The notes under the pieces: generated by a model
Told to the model about the DNA's origin: nothing
Seen by the model: the letters and a program-made list of their open reading frames with translations, nothing else
Database searches by the model: none
Made by a program: the position numbers and the translations under genes
Origin: Caldanaerobacter subterraneus
GTDB lineage: Bacteria; Bacillota; Thermoanaerobacteria; Thermoanaerobacterales; Thermoanaerobacteraceae
DNA: 64,000 nt
Direction: 5' to 3'
Assembly: GCF_004345675.1 (NCBI RefSeq)
Contig: NZ_SLWU01000004.1
Location: forward strand, 62,001-126,000
Shown: positions 1-8,334 of the stretch, in pieces
Numbering within the stretch: the first letter of the stretch is position 1
Layout: every line of letters starts with the position of its first letter

Positions 1-1907
1 AGACTTTAATACTTCCGCTTGTAGGAAGAGAGATACCTGTCATTGCGGATGAGTATGTGGACCCCTCCTTTGGGACAGGAGCTGTAAAGGTGACTCCAGC
101 TCATGACCCCAACGATTTTGAAATAGGTGTAAGGCATAACCTGCCTTTTATAAATATAATGAATGAGAATGCGACAATAAACGAAAATGGAGGTAAATAC
201 GAAGGCCTTGACAGGTATGAAGCTAGGGAAAAAATAGTGAAAGACCTTGAGGAACAAGGACTTCTCTTGAAAGTAGAGGAGCATGTCCACAATGTAGGTC
301 ATTGCTACAGATGTGATACAGTTGTTGAGCCTTTGCTTTCTGAACAGTGGTTTGTCAAAATGGAACCTCTGGCAAAGCCAGCTTTACAGGTAGTAAAAGA
401 GGGTAAAATAAAATTTGTACCCGAGAGGTTTGAAAAAATCTACACAAATTGGCTGGAAAACATAAAAGACTGGTGCATTTCAAGGCAGCTGTGGTGGGGA
501 CACAGAATACCAGCTTGGTACTGTGAAGATTGCGGCCATGTGACAGTTTCTAGAGAAGATCCTGTAAAATGTGAGGCCTGTGGCAGCACTAACATACATC
601 AGGACGAAAATGTGCTGGATACATGGTTTAGCTCTGCGTTGTGGCCTTTCTCAACCATGGGATGGCCAGAGGAAACTGAAGATTTGAAGTACTTCTACCC
701 AACAGATGTATTAGTCACAGGTTATGACATAATATTCTTCTGGGTTGCAAGAATGATATTCATGAGCCTTGAATTTATGAAAGAAATACCATTTAAGTAT
801 GTGTTAATTCACGGACTTGTAAGGGATGCCCTTGGAAGAAAGATGAGCAAATCATTGGGGAATGGAATAGATCCTCTGGAGGTTATAGAGAAGTATGGAG
901 CTGATACACTGCGCTTTACGCTTGTAATAGGAAATGCGCCCGGAAATGACATGAGATTTAGCTGGGAAAAGGTAGAGCACAGCAGGAATTTTGCGAATAA
1001 GCTGTGGAATGCATCCAGGTATGTGCTTTTGAACCTGGATGAAAATGATACAAATCTGTACATTGACAATCTAACTCTTGCAGATAAGTGGATATTGACC
1101 AGATACAATAACATTGTAAAAGAAGTAACAGACAATTTAGAAAAATTTGAGCTGGGAGTTGCTGCTTCAAAGCTTTACGACTTTGTGTGGAGCGAGTTCT
1201 GCGACTGGTATATAGAGCTTAGCAAGCCTGTCCTTTACAGCGACAATGAGGAAGCCAAGAAAGTTACAAAATCTGTATTAAGATATGTGCTTGACAATAC
1301 ATTGAGGCTTTTGCATCCTTTCATGCCATTTATTACCGAGGAAATATGGCAGAATTTGCCTCATGAAGGGGAAAGCATAATGGTGGCAGAATGGCCAAAA
1401 TACAGGGAAGACCTTGATTTTGAAGAGGATGCTAAAAAGGCGGAAATTATAATGGAGGCTATACGCGCTATAAGGAATATAAGGGCGGAAGCCAATGTAT
1501 CTCCTTCTAAGAAGGCAAAAGTAATAATAGCTGTTGAGAAAGAAGAGCATGAGAAAATTTTTGAGTCTGGTAAAAACTATATAATGAAACTTGCTGGAGC
1601 GAGTGAAGTGGCAATTGAAAGAAACAGAGGCAACATACCTCAAAAAGCTATGAGTGCGGCCATTTCCGCAGGACTGGTAGTTGTACCCTTAGAAGAGCTA
1701 ATAGATCTTGAAGAGGAGATAAAGAGGCTTGAAGAGGAAAGAGAAAAGGTATTGAAGGAAATTGAAAGGGCTCAGGGCCTTTTGAACAATGAAAATTTTG
1801 TCAAAAAGGCTCTTGAAAAAGTAGTAAATGCAGAAAGAGAAAAGCTTGAAAAGTACACTGCTATGTTAAAGAACATAGAGGAAAGATTGAGCCTTTTAAA
1901 TAGTTAA
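1..1907 (+). CDS. valS: valine--tRNA ligase, C-terminal part (5' end outside window)
   Basis: Class I aminoacyl-tRNA synthetase that charges tRNA-Val in the cytoplasm. The frame is open from base 3, so the gene starts upstream of the window. About 634 codons remain of a protein that is usually about 880 residues. Visible features are the end of the CP1 editing region ([20 protein letters not shown], an editing-domain hallmark), the zinc-ligand-like CxxC pairs in the CP insertion, the [14 protein letters not shown] segment, the KMSKS loop near base 845, the anticodon-binding helical domain, and the C-terminal Glu/Lys-rich coiled-coil arm typical of ValRS. It is followed after 19 bases by an acetyltransferase gene and then folC, probably as one transcript. 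The assignment is secure; only the 5' end is missing. Confidence 0.97.
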   Translation, partial: TLILPLVGREIPVIADEYVDPSFGTGAVKVTPAHDPNDFEIGVRHNLPFINIMNENATINENGGKYEGLDRYEAREKIVKDLEEQGLLLKVEEHVHNVGHCYRCDTVVEPLLSEQWFVKMEPLAKPALQVVKEGKIKFVPERFEKIYTNWLENIKDWCISRQLWWGHRIPAWYCEDCGHVTVSREDPVKCEACGSTNIHQDENVLDTWFSSALWPFSTMGWPEETEDLKYFYPTDVLVTGYDIIFFWVARMIFMSLEFMKEIPFKYVLIHGLVRDALGRKMSKSLGNGIDPLEVIEKYGADTLRFTLVIGNAPGNDMRFSWEKVEHSRNFANKLWNASRYVLLNLDENDTNLYIDNLTLADKWILTRYNNIVKEVTDNLEKFELGVAASKLYDFVWSEFCDWYIELSKPVLYSDNEEAKKVTKSVLRYVLDNTLRLLHPFMPFITEEIWQNLPHEGESIMVAEWPKYREDLDFEEDAKKAEIIMEAIRAIRNIRAEANVSPSKKAKVIIAVEKEEHEKIFESGKNYIMKLAGASEVAIERNRGNIPQKAMSAAISAGLVVVPLEELIDLEEEIKRLEEEREKVLKEIERAQGLLNNENFVKKALEKVVNAEREKLEKYTAMLKNIEERLSLLNS

Positions 1908-1926
1908 TCCTGTCAGGGGGAGTTTT

Positions 1927-2472
1927 ATGATTTCTCTTTTCAAAAATTTAAAAAGGCAAAAGAAAGAACCAGATATTGTAATAAGGGAAGCGAAGGTAAA
2001 AGATGCCAAGGGCATAGTCAAACTTTTAAATAGCATTGGAAAAGAAAAAGTGTATATAGTCTCGGAGAGCTTCAACTGGACGGAAGAAGAGGAGAGGCAG
2101 CTTATTAAAAATCTCGACAGGACCAAGGACCTGATTCTCGTAGCAGATTATGGGGGTGAGATTGTAGGCTGTCTCACCCTCTTCCGCTACTATGGCGGAA
2201 GGTCTCCAAAAGTGCAGCATATTGGAGAAATAGGAATAAGTGTGGATGCGCGTTTTAGAAATAGAGGAATTGGCACCAGGCTTTTTGAGGAGGCTATAAA
2301 ATGGGCAAAGAGTAGAGGTTATGAGAAACTTTGTCTGAGCGTGTTTAGCACAAATGAAGTAGCCATACATCTTTACAAAAAATTTGGCTTTATAGAAGAG
2401 GGGAGGAGAAAAAAGCAGTTCAAAATAGGCGATGAATATGTAGATGAAGTTTTAATGGGACTATTTTTATAA
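1927..2472 (+). CDS. GNAT family N-acetyltransferase
   Basis: A 181-residue protein of the GCN5-related acetyltransferase family, which transfers the acetyl group of acetyl-CoA to an amine. The acetyl-CoA pyrophosphate-binding motif A is present as RNRGIGTRLFEEA near residues 113-125. The later LSVFSTNEVAIHLYKKFGF segment is the usual motif B. The start ATG follows a purine-rich CAGGGGGAG about six bases upstream. The substrate cannot be told from sequence; the C-terminal motif ending in DEVLMGLFL resembles members acting on small amines or protein N-termini. It lies between valS and folC on the same strand with short gaps, so co-transcription is likely. Confidence 0.85.
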   Translation: MISLFKNLKRQKKEPDIVIREAKVKDAKGIVKLLNSIGKEKVYIVSESFNWTEEEERQLIKNLDRTKDLILVADYGGEIVGCLTLFRYYGGRSPKVQHIGEIGISVDARFRNRGIGTRLFEEAIKWAKSRGYEKLCLSVFSTNEVAIHLYKKFGFIEEGRRKKQFKIGDEYVDEVLMGLFL

Positions 2473-2495
2473 ACTTAAAATAGGGGATGGGGCAA

Positions 2496-3782
2496 ATGAC
2501 ATATGAAGAGGCTATCCAGTACATTCACAGTACTTACAAGTTCGGCATGAAATTAGGACTTGAAAATATAAGAAGGCTTTTAGGATATATGGGGAATCCT
2601 GAAAAAAATCTCAAAATTATCCATGTAGCAGGGACCAATGGAAAAGGGTCCACTTCTTCTTTTATAAACAGCATTTTAAAAGAAGCTGGCTATAAAGTGG
2701 CTCTTTATACTTCCCCTTACCTGGAAGAGTTTGAAGAGAGGATGAAAATAAATGGAGAAAATATTTCCAGGGAAAAGCTCGTTTACTATGTAGAGTACAT
2801 AAAGCCAATAATTGCAAGGATGGTACGGGAAGGATATAATCATCCAACAGAGTTTGAAGTCATCACTGCCATTGCTTTTAAATATTTTTCCGATGAAGAA
2901 GTAGACTTTGTAGTGCTGGAAGTAGGACTGGGGGGGAGATTTGATGCCACAAATGCTATTTCTTCTTCTCTCGTTTCAGTTATAACTTCTATTGATTATG
3001 ACCATATGGATAAGCTTGGAAATACCTTAGGAGACATAGCCTATGAAAAAGCAGGGATAATAAAGAAGAAAGGAGTTGTAGTAAGTTTTTACCAGCAAGA
3101 AGAGGCCTTAAAAGTGATTAATGATGCCTGTGAGGTAAAAGAGGCGTATTTAACTGTTTTGGATAAAAGTAATGTAGTGATAAAAGAGCAAAATTCGGAT
3201 TTTCAGGTTTTTGATTATAAAAATTTTAAGGATTTGAAGATAACTCTTCTGGGTACTCATCAGATTTACAATGCTTCTCTTGCGGTGGAAGTCATTCAAA
3301 AACTTAAGAATATTTATGGATATAGAATTGAGGAAGAGGCAATAAAAAGAGGCTTAATGAGTGCGAAGTGGCCTGGGAGATTAGAAGTCATGAAAAAAAG
3401 GCCGTACGTAGTAATAGACGGTGCACACAATCCGCAGGGGATGACAGTACTGAAAGAAAGCCTGAAATTATTTAATTATAGGAGATTAATTTTGGTTATT
3501 GGGATGCTTAAAGATAAAGAAGTAAATAAAATGCTTAATATCATAACTCCTGTGGCAGATGTGATTATAACTACTACTCCGCTAAGCGACAGAGCTTACA
3601 GCGCAAAAGACCTTGCCAGCAAAATTTCTAGAAATAGTGTGTTCGCAGTAGACCAAATTGACAAGGCAGTGAATGAAGCACTAAAAATGGCAGGTGAAGA
3701 GGATATGGTCCTTTTTTGTGGATCTCTTTACATGATAGGCCATGTGAGGAAATTGTTAAGAGGAGTACTAAATAAAAAATGA
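2496..3782 (+). CDS. folC: bifunctional folylpolyglutamate synthase / dihydrofolate synthase
   Basis: A Mur-ligase-superfamily enzyme that adds glutamate to dihydropteroate or to folates using ATP in the cytoplasm. The P-loop VAGTNGKGSTSSF lies near residue 46. LGGRFDATNA (near residue 148) and DGAHNPQGM (near residue 307) are the other family signatures. Total length is about 428 residues, normal for FolC. Two in-frame ATGs exist. I chose 2496 because AGGGG at 2482-2486 sits nine bases before it, whereas the ATG at 2487 would begin directly after that site. Likely the third gene of a valS-acetyltransferase-folC transcript. Confidence 0.95.
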   Translation: MTYEEAIQYIHSTYKFGMKLGLENIRRLLGYMGNPEKNLKIIHVAGTNGKGSTSSFINSILKEAGYKVALYTSPYLEEFEERMKINGENISREKLVYYVEYIKPIIARMVREGYNHPTEFEVITAIAFKYFSDEEVDFVVLEVGLGGRFDATNAISSSLVSVITSIDYDHMDKLGNTLGDIAYEKAGIIKKKGVVVSFYQQEEALKVINDACEVKEAYLTVLDKSNVVIKEQNSDFQVFDYKNFKDLKITLLGTHQIYNASLAVEVIQKLKNIYGYRIEEEAIKRGLMSAKWPGRLEVMKKRPYVVIDGAHNPQGMTVLKESLKLFNYRRLILVIGMLKDKEVNKMLNIITPVADVIITTTPLSDRAYSAKDLASKISRNSVFAVDQIDKAVNEALKMAGEEDMVLFCGSLYMIGHVRKLLRGVLNKK

Positions 3783-3830
3783 CTTTAATATAATGAAAGG
3801 TGTAGAGCCCGTGAAGAGAAGGTGGTTGTT

Positions 3831-4061
3831 ATGGAAATTACAGGTAACACATTGCTGCAGGAGATAGATAAAGCACTAAAGGCAATGAAGGAAGCAGAGA
3901 GAAATTTAGAGATGTTAGAAAATGACAACTACCTTAAGATAAAATTGGCTCGACTGAAGTACGACTTTGCGAGACAGGAATATTTGAGACTTTTGAGAAT
4001 TGCCAGGGAACAAAAGCTAAAATATAACATGAGCGAATTGGCGGAGAAAATAGTAGACTAA
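3831..4061 (+). CDS. small coiled-coil protein, possibly YaaL/DUF2508-like
   Basis: A 76-residue, charged, helical protein with no signal peptide. The ATG at 3831 has AAGGTGG ending about five bases upstream; an in-frame GTG at 3822 is the alternative. The second half (LARLKYDFARQEYLRLLRIA) resembles the helix of short DUF2508/YaaL-type proteins, but this is a resemblance by eye only. It follows folC by 48 bases and is closed by a small hairpin. Function is unknown. Confidence 0.6.
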   Translation: MEITGNTLLQEIDKALKAMKEAERNLEMLENDNYLKIKLARLKYDFARQEYLRLLRIAREQKLKYNMSELAEKIVD

Positions 4062-4067
4062 TGACAA

Positions 4068-4089
4068 AAGCGGTCCCAAAAGACCGCTT
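4068..4089. terminator. short bidirectional hairpin between convergent genes
   Basis: Perfect 8-bp stem AAGCGGTC/GACCGCTT with a CCAAAA loop between the ends of two convergent small genes. The flanking T or A run is weak, so it may terminate only modestly in either direction. Confidence 0.55.
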
Positions 4090-4092
4090 AAG

Positions 4093-4269
4093 TTATTGTT
4101 CAGGAATTTTGATTTCCTCTTCGAAATCGCATTTAGAATTTTGCGAATGAGCGCAGCAAAAGCCATTGCAATTATGAATACATGTAATTGCATTACATTT
4201 CTTCATCGTAAATAGATTAAATTTTATAGGCTTTAAATCCTGCATCATTGCTATCTCGAAGTATGTCAT
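4093..4269 (-). CDS. small cysteine-rich protein, DUF1540-like
   Basis: A protein of about 58 residues. Its central segment CNAITCIHNCNGFCCAH follows the spacing of the DUF1540 pattern (C-x4-C-x3-N-x2-G-x-C-x-A), a small family common in spore-forming Firmicutes and probably metal-binding. A further Cys lies eight residues downstream. Two ATGs lie close together. I prefer 4269 because GAGAGG is spaced eight bases from it but only two from the ATG at 4275. Function is not established for the family. The gene stands alone between two terminator-like hairpins. Confidence 0.6.
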   Translation of the reverse strand: MTYFEIAMMQDLKPIKFNLFTMKKCNAITCIHNCNGFCCAHSQNSKCDFEEEIKIPEQ

Positions 4270-4391
4270 AGTCATCGCCTCTCATACTTTTGATACTTAT
4301 ATTATACACTCTATTCATTTATCTGTCAATTGCAAGTAAGAAAATTAAAATTTCAAAATATGGAGTAATTTTTGGACCTTTACCCCAAATA

Positions 4392-4430
4392 GAAAAAGCT
4401 TTTGCAATTATTTTAAGCTTTTTCTTTATT
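4392..4430 (+). terminator. hairpin just upstream of the tRNA gene
   Basis: Ten-base-pair stem GAAAAAGCTT/AAGCTTTTTC (4392-4401 with 4415-4424), then TTTATT. No plus-strand gene ends close by, so it may insulate the tRNA promoter or be a leftover of a lost gene. Confidence 0.45.
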
Positions 4431-4457
4431 GAAAAAACAGAAGGGATATGGTAAAAT
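4429..4457 (+). promoter_or_regulatory. sigma-A-type promoter of tRNA-Pro
   Basis: TTGAAA (4429-4434), a 17-base spacer, then TAAAAT (4452-4457). The mature tRNA begins nine bases further on, the expected distance for a short 5' leader. Confidence 0.65.
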
Positions 4458-4466
4458 AAACATTGT

Positions 4467-4541
4467 CGGGGCATGGCGCAGCGGTAGCGCGCGCGGTTCG
4501 GGACCGTGAGGTCGCAGGTTCAAATCCTGTTGCCCCGACCA
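4467..4541 (+). tRNA. tRNA-Pro (anticodon CGG)
   Basis: All four arms fold by hand. The acceptor CGGGGCA pairs with TGCCCCG, followed by discriminator A and an encoded CCA. The D-stem is GCGC/GCGC. The anticodon stem CGCGG/CCGTG encloses TTCGGGA, giving anticodon CGG at 34-36, which reads CCG codons. The T-stem GCAGG/CCTGT encloses TTCAAAT. The C1 start and A73 discriminator agree with bacterial tRNA-Pro. Confidence 0.97.
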
Positions 4542-4646
4542 TAATAGTAATCATGCATGTTCCAGGACTTATCCACAGGCTAAAAAAACGTGTGGTTGCA
4601 AAGCAATTAAAATATTGTGGTAATGACAACAATATATCAGAAAAAT

Positions 4647-4694
4647 AAGGCCACCCTACTGTTAAAATTAACAAGAGGGTGGCCTTTTATAATT
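4647..4694 (+). terminator. terminator downstream of tRNA-Pro
   Basis: Perfect 11-bp stem AAGGCCACCCT/AGGGTGGCCTT (4647-4657 with 4676-4686) followed by T-rich sequence. It ends the short tRNA transcript. Confidence 0.85.
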
Positions 4695-4951
4695 TTTTTA
4701 TTACAAGCATTTTGTCTTCCTTAGAAATTTCTAAATTATAAAACTTCCTGATTATAAAACTTCCTGCAAGACTCTATAGTTGTCTCTATAAGTTTTTCCT
4801 GACCGTTTATTTCAAATAAATGTATGGATTTAGACAAAGAGTCCTTGTATTCTTCTCTGCCAAGGTTGTACTCTGCAATTGCTTTTCTAAAGTATAAAAG
4901 CCCCAAGCTACTTAAGTAGAGTGGTGTGATAAGAAAAACAGAAGAGTACAT
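4687..4951 (-). pseudogene. C-terminal fragment of a TPR-type protein, frameshifted
   Basis: The minus strand encodes about 65 residues with tetratricopeptide-like periodicity (SLGLLYFRKAIAEYNLG, then SLSKSIHLFEING). This resembles the C-terminal arm of TPR-containing transcription regulators. The 5' part is missing: the homology stops where the IS21 remnant begins. A 16-base tandem duplication near the 3' end shifts the frame and introduces an early stop. Removing one copy restores about 15 further codons (ending KMLVIKKL) before a natural stop at 4687-4689. It is not expected to be functional. Confidence 0.6.
4735..4766. repeat. 16-bp perfect tandem duplication
   Basis: ATTATAAAACTTCCTG occurs twice head to tail (4735-4750 and 4751-4766). 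It lies inside the TPR fragment and explains its frameshift. Confidence 0.9.
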
Positions 4952-5127
4952 GGTACTACAGGAGAGAGACCAATTGACAGACTAAAAAGGGAAAACTAAA
5001 AGCCGTTGCCTCCATTGGATAAATATCAAAAATTTCTGGAGGAACTAAGGAAGGTACACAAAGATGGTCTTTTGAGTTATGATGGTGTAAGATATAAAGT
5101 ACCATGGCAGTACAGTAGTAAAGAGGC
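4949..5127 (+). pseudogene. IstA transposase C-terminal fragment (IS21)
   Basis: The reading frame gives HGTTGERPIDRLKREN, an in-frame TAA at 4997-4999, then the C-terminal IstA region (DKYQKFLEELRKVHKDGLLS and GVRYKVPWQYSSKEA). The HGTTGERP motif is characteristic of the IstA C-terminus. The DDE catalytic core is missing and the stop codon breaks the rest, so it is dead. The frame ends close to 5127, where the IstB frame begins. Confidence 0.75.
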
Positions 5128-5439
5128 AGTGATGAGGACTACATCAGGCCAAGGCTTCTTGTTGTAGATGAAGTAGGGTATTTGCCTTTAGACAGCCTTG
5201 GAGCAAATCTCTTTTTTCAGCTGATAAGCGCGCGGTATGAAAGAGGGAGCATAATACTTACAAGCAACAAAGGATTTGGGGAATGGGGTGAACTAATGGG
5301 GGATCCAGTTCTTGCAACCGCGGTATTGGATAGATTGCTGCACCATGCTTATATAATCAACATAAGAGGTAACAGCTATCGTTTAAAGGATAGGTTAAAG
5401 ACTGGTCTTTATTACGGTAGTCCAAATGGTAAGGCTTAA
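5122..5439 (+). pseudogene. IstB ATPase C-terminal fragment (IS21)
   Basis: The frame has DEDYIRPRLLVVDEVGYLPL (Walker B region), then FFQLISARYERGSIILTSNK, the sensor region, and LDRLLHHAYIINIRGNSYRL near the end. These are IstB hallmarks. The N-terminal half with Walker A is deleted, so no ATPase can be made. No start codon with a ribosome site is seen. Confidence 0.85.
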
Positions 5440-5511
5440 AATTAAAAAAACGCAGGGTGGGTCAATTTAAAACCGTTGAAAATGGGTCAATTTTAATTCG
5501 CTATTGACACC

Positions 5512-6034
5512 TCTAATATTTTTTAAAAAGAATTTCTACCATTTATTCTATAATTAAGGCAACAAAATGTAAAGCTATAAAACAAAAAATTAACAAACAA
5601 AGGGACACTTTCCTGTTTTCAATTCTACTCAAGACCACTCTGCTCATAAAATTTACACGCAATTCATTTTGTGAAATGATTTTTTGTATTCTTAAAGCCT
5701 TAATTTTACTCTCTGAAGATATTTTACAAATTTAACCTGTTGTAACTTACAGTTACAAAATTAAAATTTTTCACTGGCGATATATGAAAAAAGAAGAAAA
5801 AGAAAGAAAAATATAGATAACTTCGCTAAAACGAAATATTGGGAGGGCTCTTCAAAGATTTTACTGTTTTACTGGGAGAGGTAAGAATGTTAGGATAAAA
5901 TTGAAAGAGGATTTAGGAGGTGAAGGAGATTAAAAAAGTGATAAATTTGCTAATAGTAAGGTTTTATAAAAAACGGGTAAATAAGTTAGGGTATTCTATT
6001 TAAAAAAATGTTCGCAAGGAAGCTAAAGTAGTAA
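5512..6034. other. non-coding or decayed stretch upstream of an ABC permease fragment
   Basis: No credible gene is seen. It holds the first copy of a 45-base direct repeat (5758-5802) and a 19-base segment repeated exactly at 8394-8412. There is also a 26-residue frame starting GTG near 5926 behind AGGAG that ends at 6000 (KEIKKVINLLIVRFYKKRVN). That frame looks like the N-terminal stub of a membrane protein. The stretch is AT-rich and probably eroded ABC-transporter DNA. Confidence 0.5.
5758..5802 (+). repeat. 45-bp direct repeat, copy 1
   Basis: Matches 6418-6462 with about six differences. The shared core is TTTTTCACTGGCGATAT followed by an A/G-rich run. Copy 2 lies just before the ribosome site of the ABC ATPase gene at 6481, so copy 1 is probably a leftover leader of a similar operon. 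The two copies are 660 bases apart. Confidence 0.8.
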
Positions 6035-6355
6035 AAAATCATATATATTATTTCAAATTTTTGTATAAGCCTTCTTTCCTTTTGGTTTTATGAGGTAAAC
6101 AACATGTTTTATATATACGATGATTTAATGAAATTTGCTAAATATCCTGATGTAATATATTCAGGCATTATAAGGAAAGTATTTATGACTATTATACCTG
6201 TTATAATATTTTCCTCTTTTCCTGCAAGAATATTGATTGGACTTTCAAACCTTCAAGAAATATTTATATATCAGGCAATTTTATTACTCGTATTTTCAGG
6301 AATATCACTTACACTCTGGCAAAGGGGGCTTGTAAAGTATCAGGGGAGGGGATAA
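6035..6355 (+). pseudogene. ABC-2-type permease, C-terminal fragment
   Basis: The frame is open from 6035 and encodes about 106 residues with three hydrophobic segments. FAKYPDVIYSGIIRKVFM, then TIIPVIIFSSFPARILIG, then a last helix and WQRGLVKYQGRG match the C-terminal part of DUF990-type ABC-2 permeases (typically about 260 residues). An ATG at 6104 has a GAGG site upstream and could give an 83-residue peptide. That would lack most membrane helices, so I treat this as a remnant. Confidence 0.65.
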
Positions 6356-6417
6356 AGTTTTAAGAGATGTACACTATGGTAGACAGTAGATTTAAATCGG
6401 TATGAGTTTTCTCTAAA

Positions 6418-6462
6418 AAATTAAGATTTTTCACTGGCGATATGTGGAAAAATGAGAAAAAG
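6418..6462 (+). repeat. 45-bp direct repeat, copy 2
   Basis: Partner of 5758-5802. It ends immediately before the CAGGGGTGG ribosome site of the next gene, so it may carry leader or regulatory information. Confidence 0.8.
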
Positions 6463-6480
6463 GCAGGGGTGGTTATAAAA

Positions 6481-7446
6481 ATGGATGACAAAATAGTCCT
6501 TAAGGCAGAAAATTTGGAAAAGACTTTTGGGGCTGGCAAGAAGGCAGTAAAAGCGGTGGATGGGGTATCTTTTGCTGTAAGAGAAAAGGAGATTTTTGCA
6601 CTTCTAGGTCCCAATGGTGCAGGAAAGACGACGACTGTGAAAATGCTTTTAAACCTTGTCTCTCCTGATAAAGGCAGTATACAAATATTTGGGGAAGATA
6701 TGCCTAAAGTTCAAAAAGAGGTAATGAAAGAAATAGGGACACTACTTGAAGGCTCAAGAAATCTATACTGGCATATGACCGTCAGAGAAAACGTTTATTA
6801 CTTTGCAAATTTGAGAGGGAAGTCTGCAAGAGAAGTAAAAGATGACATGGAGATGTGGGCAGAGAGGCTGAGGATACAGGACAAACTGGAAGAAGAGGTA
6901 GGCAAACTTTCAAGAGGGATGCAGCAGAAAGCCGCTATCATATGTGCACTTGCTACAAAACCAAAACTTTTAATACTCGATGAACTCCTCCTCGGGCTTG
7001 ATATTATAACAAGATTTGAAGTAGAGAAGCTGGTAAAAGAATTAAAAGAAATATCTACCCTTATCATTTCTTCCCATGACTTAAGATTTATTGAGAAAGT
7101 GTCTGATAGGATTCTAATAATCAATAAAGGGAAAGTAGTAGCAGAGGGGACTGCCTCAGAGCTCAGACATAAAATTTCTTATGCTAAATATAGATTTACT
7201 TTGAGAAAAAATGAAGAAAGCCGATATTTAGAAGAATTAAAAAGCATAAGAGGTGTTGAAATAAGTTTTTATGAAGGGAATATAGACACAGATATATTGG
7301 AGCTTACATTTGAAAAGCCAGAACTCATATATGATGTATTTGATATTTTTAGAAAATTTTCTGTAATACCAGTTGAGATAGACAATTTGGGGGAACCCTT
7401 TGAAGAGATATTCAAAAGTTTCGTAGAAGGAGGGGAAAACAAATGA
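6481..7446 (+). CDS. ABC transporter ATP-binding protein (ABC-2 exporter type)
   Basis: A 321-residue single nucleotide-binding domain that should energise the permease encoded next. Walker A GPNGAGKTT lies near residue 44. The signature is LSRGMQQKA near 142, Walker B is LLILDE near 165, and the switch His is in SSHD near 199. Walker B is followed by LLLGLD rather than the common PTxGLD. The last 100 residues resemble the accessory C-terminal domain of CcmA/DrrA-like ATPases. The start at 6481 is chosen because AGGGGTGG lies about nine bases upstream. It overlaps the permease start by four bases (ATGA), so they are translationally coupled. The cargo is unknown. Confidence 0.88.
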   Translation: MDDKIVLKAENLEKTFGAGKKAVKAVDGVSFAVREKEIFALLGPNGAGKTTTVKMLLNLVSPDKGSIQIFGEDMPKVQKEVMKEIGTLLEGSRNLYWHMTVRENVYYFANLRGKSAREVKDDMEMWAERLRIQDKLEEEVGKLSRGMQQKAAIICALATKPKLLILDELLLGLDIITRFEVEKLVKELKEISTLIISSHDLRFIEKVSDRILIINKGKVVAEGTASELRHKISYAKYRFTLRKNEESRYLEELKSIRGVEISFYEGNIDTDILELTFEKPELIYDVFDIFRKFSVIPVEIDNLGEPFEEIFKSFVEGGENK

Positions 7447-8228
7447 AGTATTTATGGGAAGCTGAATTGAGGAGGTTTGTGAAATTTATAAAGAATATGC
7501 CTACTGCTAATCTTCCATTCCTCATATTCCTCTACATACTCTTTTGGCTCATTAATTTTTCTTCTACTTTAGTTATAGGAAATGTAGAGAGCAGTAAATC
7601 TCTTACAGCTGCAAATATGCTGGGATACGTCATATGGTTTTTTGCAATGTTTTCAATATCTTCCATTGCACAAAATATGGAAGATGAGAGGATGCAGGGG
7701 ACTTTTGAACATCTTCATCTTTCCTCTGTAAGCATAAAGAGTATTTTCTTGGTAAGAGCTTTAATACATGCCATAGAATCTATTGTAATCATAGTGATAT
7801 TTATTTTGATAGTTGGATTGATTCACAGAGTAGTAGTTTTTACAAATGTTTATAGCCTTTTGGTTTTGCTTATACTTCTTCCTGGCCTTTATGGCTTTGC
7901 TTTCCTTTTAGCTGGCTTAGTCCTCATGATGAGAAGTAAAGAGGCGAAAAACTGGCTGGCAATACTGATATATGTTCTTTTAGTGCCACTACTCATTCCG
8001 GAAAGGATTTTGTCACCGGCAGTGAGGGAAATTTTCTCATATTTTCCTATGTTTCAAAGCGTTATGATGCTAAGGAAATTAAATATAGACAAAATTCCAT
8101 TAAATCTCATGGAAGTTGATTTTGTAAAACTTGTGATAACCTCTATACTGTTTTTTGTGATTGGGCTTTTAATCTTTGATATAGCAGACAAGAAGGCTAA
8201 AAAGAAAGGAATTTTGGGAATGTATTAG
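7443..8228 (+). CDS. ABC-2-type permease
   Basis: A 261-residue membrane protein with about six hydrophobic segments: near residues 25-45, 57-78, 106-128, 136-160, 172-190 and 230-250. The N-terminus is cytoplasmic and charged. The segment ENMEDERMQGTFEHLHLS between helices 2 and 3 is the usual cytoplasmic coupling region of ABC-2 permeases, often written as E-x-G-T-x-E. The stop overlap with the ATPase gene implies one export complex. No substrate can be inferred. Confidence 0.82.
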   Translation: MKYLWEAELRRFVKFIKNMPTANLPFLIFLYILFWLINFSSTLVIGNVESSKSLTAANMLGYVIWFFAMFSISSIAQNMEDERMQGTFEHLHLSSVSIKSIFLVRALIHAIESIVIIVIFILIVGLIHRVVVFTNVYSLLVLLILLPGLYGFAFLLAGLVLMMRSKEAKNWLAILIYVLLVPLLIPERILSPAVREIFSYFPMFQSVMMLRKLNIDKIPLNLMEVDFVKLVITSILFFVIGLLIFDIADKKAKKKGILGMY

Positions 8229-8234
8229 GAAGAG

Positions 8235-8333
8235 GTAGATATTTTCATTACAAGGGATAAAGATTTTCTTGATGTTAAAATTGAAAAACCATTAATTTTG
8301 ACACCGGTGCAGTTTTTAGAAAAGTTTGGCTAA
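8235..8333 (+). pseudogene. PIN-domain toxin, C-terminal fragment
   Basis: The frame reads VDIFITRDKDFL, then ILTPVQFLEKFG and stop. In COG1569-type PIN ribonucleases the D-x-F/I-(V/I)-T-(G)-D-x-D-(L/F) segment carries the last acidic catalytic residues, and TP-x-(E/Q)-F-L-E ends the protein. Only about 32 of roughly 140 codons remain, and no start or antitoxin gene is present. The G before the catalytic D is R here. It is a relic of a toxin-antitoxin locus. Confidence 0.6.
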
Positions 8334-8334
8334 G

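Larger units (their letters stand above)
4949..5509 (+). mobile_element. decayed IS21-family insertion sequence
   Basis: This holds the tail of an IstA transposase and the C-terminal half of an IstB helper ATPase, fused by an internal deletion. It is followed by a terminal region carrying two copies of GGGTCAATTT (5458-5467, 5484-5493) and ending ...TTGACA. Repeated TGGGTCAATTTT-type motifs before a CA end are usual for IS21 ends. The left end is absent; the element abuts the truncated TPR gene. It cannot transpose by itself. Confidence 0.8.

Noticed and set aside
4463-4648. Plus-strand frame through the tRNA (SGHGAAVARAVRDREVAG)
   Set aside because: Translation of tRNA sequence; no ribosome site and no protein similarity.
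4426-4674. Open frame on the minus strand across the tRNA, encoding GATGFEPATSRSRTARATAA
   Set aside because: This is the familiar spurious translation antisense to a tRNA gene; the tRNA folds perfectly and explains the sequence.
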